14,194 nt of DNA. Origin: Aquificaceae bacterium. Its GTDB lineage: Bacteria > Aquificota > Aquificia > Aquificales > Aquificaceae. The stretch spans positions 1-14,194 of the forward strand of contig WFOY01000213.1 of NCBI GenBank assembly GCA_015487835.1, in the 5' to 3' direction. Positions 13,062 to 14,194 of this stretch are shown here, piece after piece. Numbering within the stretch: position 1 is the stretch's first letter; the number at the start of each line of letters is the position of its first letter. The notes beneath the pieces were generated by a model that searched no databases, was not told where the DNA came from, and saw only the letters and a program-made list of their open reading frames with translations. The position numbers and the translations under genes are program-made.

Positions 13062-14194
13062 GTCTTCACCGCACTTATGACCTCGCTCGAGGTGGTTATG
13101 CCTGCCTTCACCTTCTCTATTCCGTCCTCTATCATAGTTCTGAAGCCTCTTCCCCTTGCGAACTCCCTTATCTCGGTAGCGTCCTGGGTCTCGGCTACGA
13201 GTTTTTTAAGTTCCTCGTCGAGTTCAAGCACCTCAAAGATACCTATCCTCCCCCTGTAACCTGTCCCCAGGCACTCCTCACACCCCCTTCCCCTGTAAAA
13301 GGCACCTGTGTAGTCACCTATCCCAAGCTCCCTCAGCTCCTCCTCCGTGGGTTCGTACTCCTCCTTACAGTTTTCACAGATCCTCCTCACAAGCCTCTGG
13401 GCTATAACACCCTCAAGGGAGCTGGCGATGAGGAAGGGTTCTATACCCATGTCCGTGAGCCTGGTTACCGCCGAGGGGGCGTCGTTGGTGTGAAGGGTCG
13501 AGAGGACCAGGTGCCCGGTCAGAGCGGCGTGGACGGCTATGTCCGCCGTCTCCGAGTCCCTTATCTCACCAACCATTATGATGTCTGGGTCCTGTCTGAG
13601 GACAGATCTCAGCCCCGTAGCGAAGGTGAGACCGACCTTTGGGTTCACCTGTATCTGGCTAACCCCCTTTATCTGGTACTCGACGGGGTCCTCTATGGTG
13701 ATTATGTTCTTCTTAGGGTCCTTAACGTAAAGTATCATCGCGTAGAGAGTGGTCGTCTTCCCCGCACCTGTCGGTCCTGTCACGAGGACTATCCCGTAAG
13801 GCTTCTTGGCGAGCCTCCTTACCTTCTCCTCGTCTCTCTCCGACAGACCCAGGTCCTCAAGGTTTAGAAGCGATCCCGTCCTGTCCAGGAGTCTTAGGAC
13901 TACCCTCTCCCCGAAGACGGTGGGAACCACCGACACCCTTATGTCAAGGTCCCTGTTTCCTATCCTCACCCTTATCCTCCCGTCCTGGGGGACACGCCTC
14001 TCTGCCACGTTCAGGCTGGCCATGACCTTGATCCTCGAGACCACGTTCTGGTACGTTGAGGCCGGTACCTTGGCGACCTCATGGAGGACACCGTCCAACC
14101 TCATACGGACGATCGTTTCGTTCTCGTAGGGTTCGAAGTGTATATCGGAGGCGTTCACAGCTGAAGCCTTTATCAGGAGGGAGTTAACAAGACC
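13058..14194 (-). CDS. PilB/GspE-type assembly ATPase (C-terminal part, cut by window end)
   Basis: Hexameric ATPase powering type IV pilus extension or type II secretion at the inner face of the membrane. The frame is open to the window edge (reading [23 protein letters not shown]), so the N-terminus is missing and about 378 residues are visible. Numbered from the edge, Walker A is GPTGAGKTT (140-148), the Asp box is [10 protein letters not shown], Walker B is IIMVGE (205-210), and the His box is [14 protein letters not shown] four-cysteine zinc site (C273, C276, C305, C308; CENC and CEEC) is typical of PilB/GspE and absent from the retraction ATPase PilT. Without neighbours, PilB and GspE cannot be separated. 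A GTG at 14158 is internal and not a start. It is convergent with the transaldolase gene. Confidence 0.93.
   Translation of the reverse strand, partial: GLVNSLLIKASAVNASDIHFEPYENETIVRMRLDGVLHEVAKVPASTYQNVVSRIKVMASLNVAERRVPQDGRIRVRIGNRDLDIRVSVVPTVFGERVVLRLLDRTGSLLNLEDLGLSERDEEKVRRLAKKPYGIVLVTGPTGAGKTTTLYAMILYVKDPKKNIITIEDPVEYQIKGVSQIQVNPKVGLTFATGLRSVLRQDPDIIMVGEIRDSETADIAVHAALTGHLVLSTLHTNDAPSAVTRLTDMGIEPFLIASSLEGVIAQRLVRRICENCKEEYEPTEEELRELGIGDYTGAFYRGRGCEECLGTGYRGRIGIFEVLELDEELKKLVAETQDATEIREFARGRGFRTMIEDGIEKVKAGITTSSEVISAVKT

Noticed and set aside
1..14194. Mobile elements, attachment sites, CRISPR, tRNA or rRNA genes, riboswitches, replication origin
   Set aside because: Reading both strands I saw no transposase, no direct-repeat array, no tRNA-like cloverleaf and no long structured leader. 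The only gaps are short and are accounted for.

Overview
The window looks like chromosomal DNA of a chemolithoautotrophic, thermophilic member of the Aquificota (Aquificaceae-like). The main reasons are a sulfide:quinone oxidoreductase that, from memory, follows the Aquifex aeolicus enzyme almost residue for residue, including cysteines at positions 124, 156 and 347; heavy use of AGG/AGA arginine and ATA isoleucine codons; charged, Lys/Glu-rich proteins; and very tight gene packing with ATGA and TGATG junctions. Codon use looks even throughout. I see no insertion sequences, tRNA or rRNA genes, CRISPR arrays or other signs of recent transfer. No gene-free stretch exceeds about 210 bases.

Layout. 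(1) 1-1269 (+): the 3' end of moaE, then moaA, for molybdenum cofactor synthesis. (2) 1266-3147 (-): sqr followed by a TetR-family regulator gene. (3) 3148-3355: a divergent control region with one good sigma-70-type promoter on each strand and several short dyads. One is a perfect palindrome just downstream of the predicted sqr start site and is a likely TetR operator. (4) 3356-7265 (+): coxC-sco-coxB-coxA, an A-type cytochrome c oxidase with its copper chaperone, followed by a GC-rich hairpin. (5) 7349-8116 (-) uppP and 8135-9280 (+) a geranylgeranyl reductase family flavoprotein, divergent with only 18 bases between their start codons. (6) 9283-11650 (+): a rubredoxin-less rubrerythrin, a GlpC/HdrD-type iron-sulfur protein and a DUF3501 protein, apparently driven by a promoter inside the 3' end of the preceding gene. 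(7) 11662-13061 (+): an RsuA/RluB-type pseudouridine synthase and a small transaldolase. (8) 13058-14194 (-): the C-terminal part of a PilB/GspE-type secretion or pilus ATPase, cut by the window edge.

How the parts may work together. SQR passes electrons from sulfide to the quinone pool and the oxidase consumes them with O2, so the back-to-back sqr and cox transcription units form a sulfide-to-oxygen respiratory locus with shared control DNA. The rubrerythrin/Fe-S/DUF3501 cassette fits peroxide or O2 detoxification. It lacks any rubredoxin domain, so the Fe-S protein is the obvious candidate electron donor. This cassette is the best candidate for an undescribed system here. Function is inferred; the gene grouping and motifs are directly visible.
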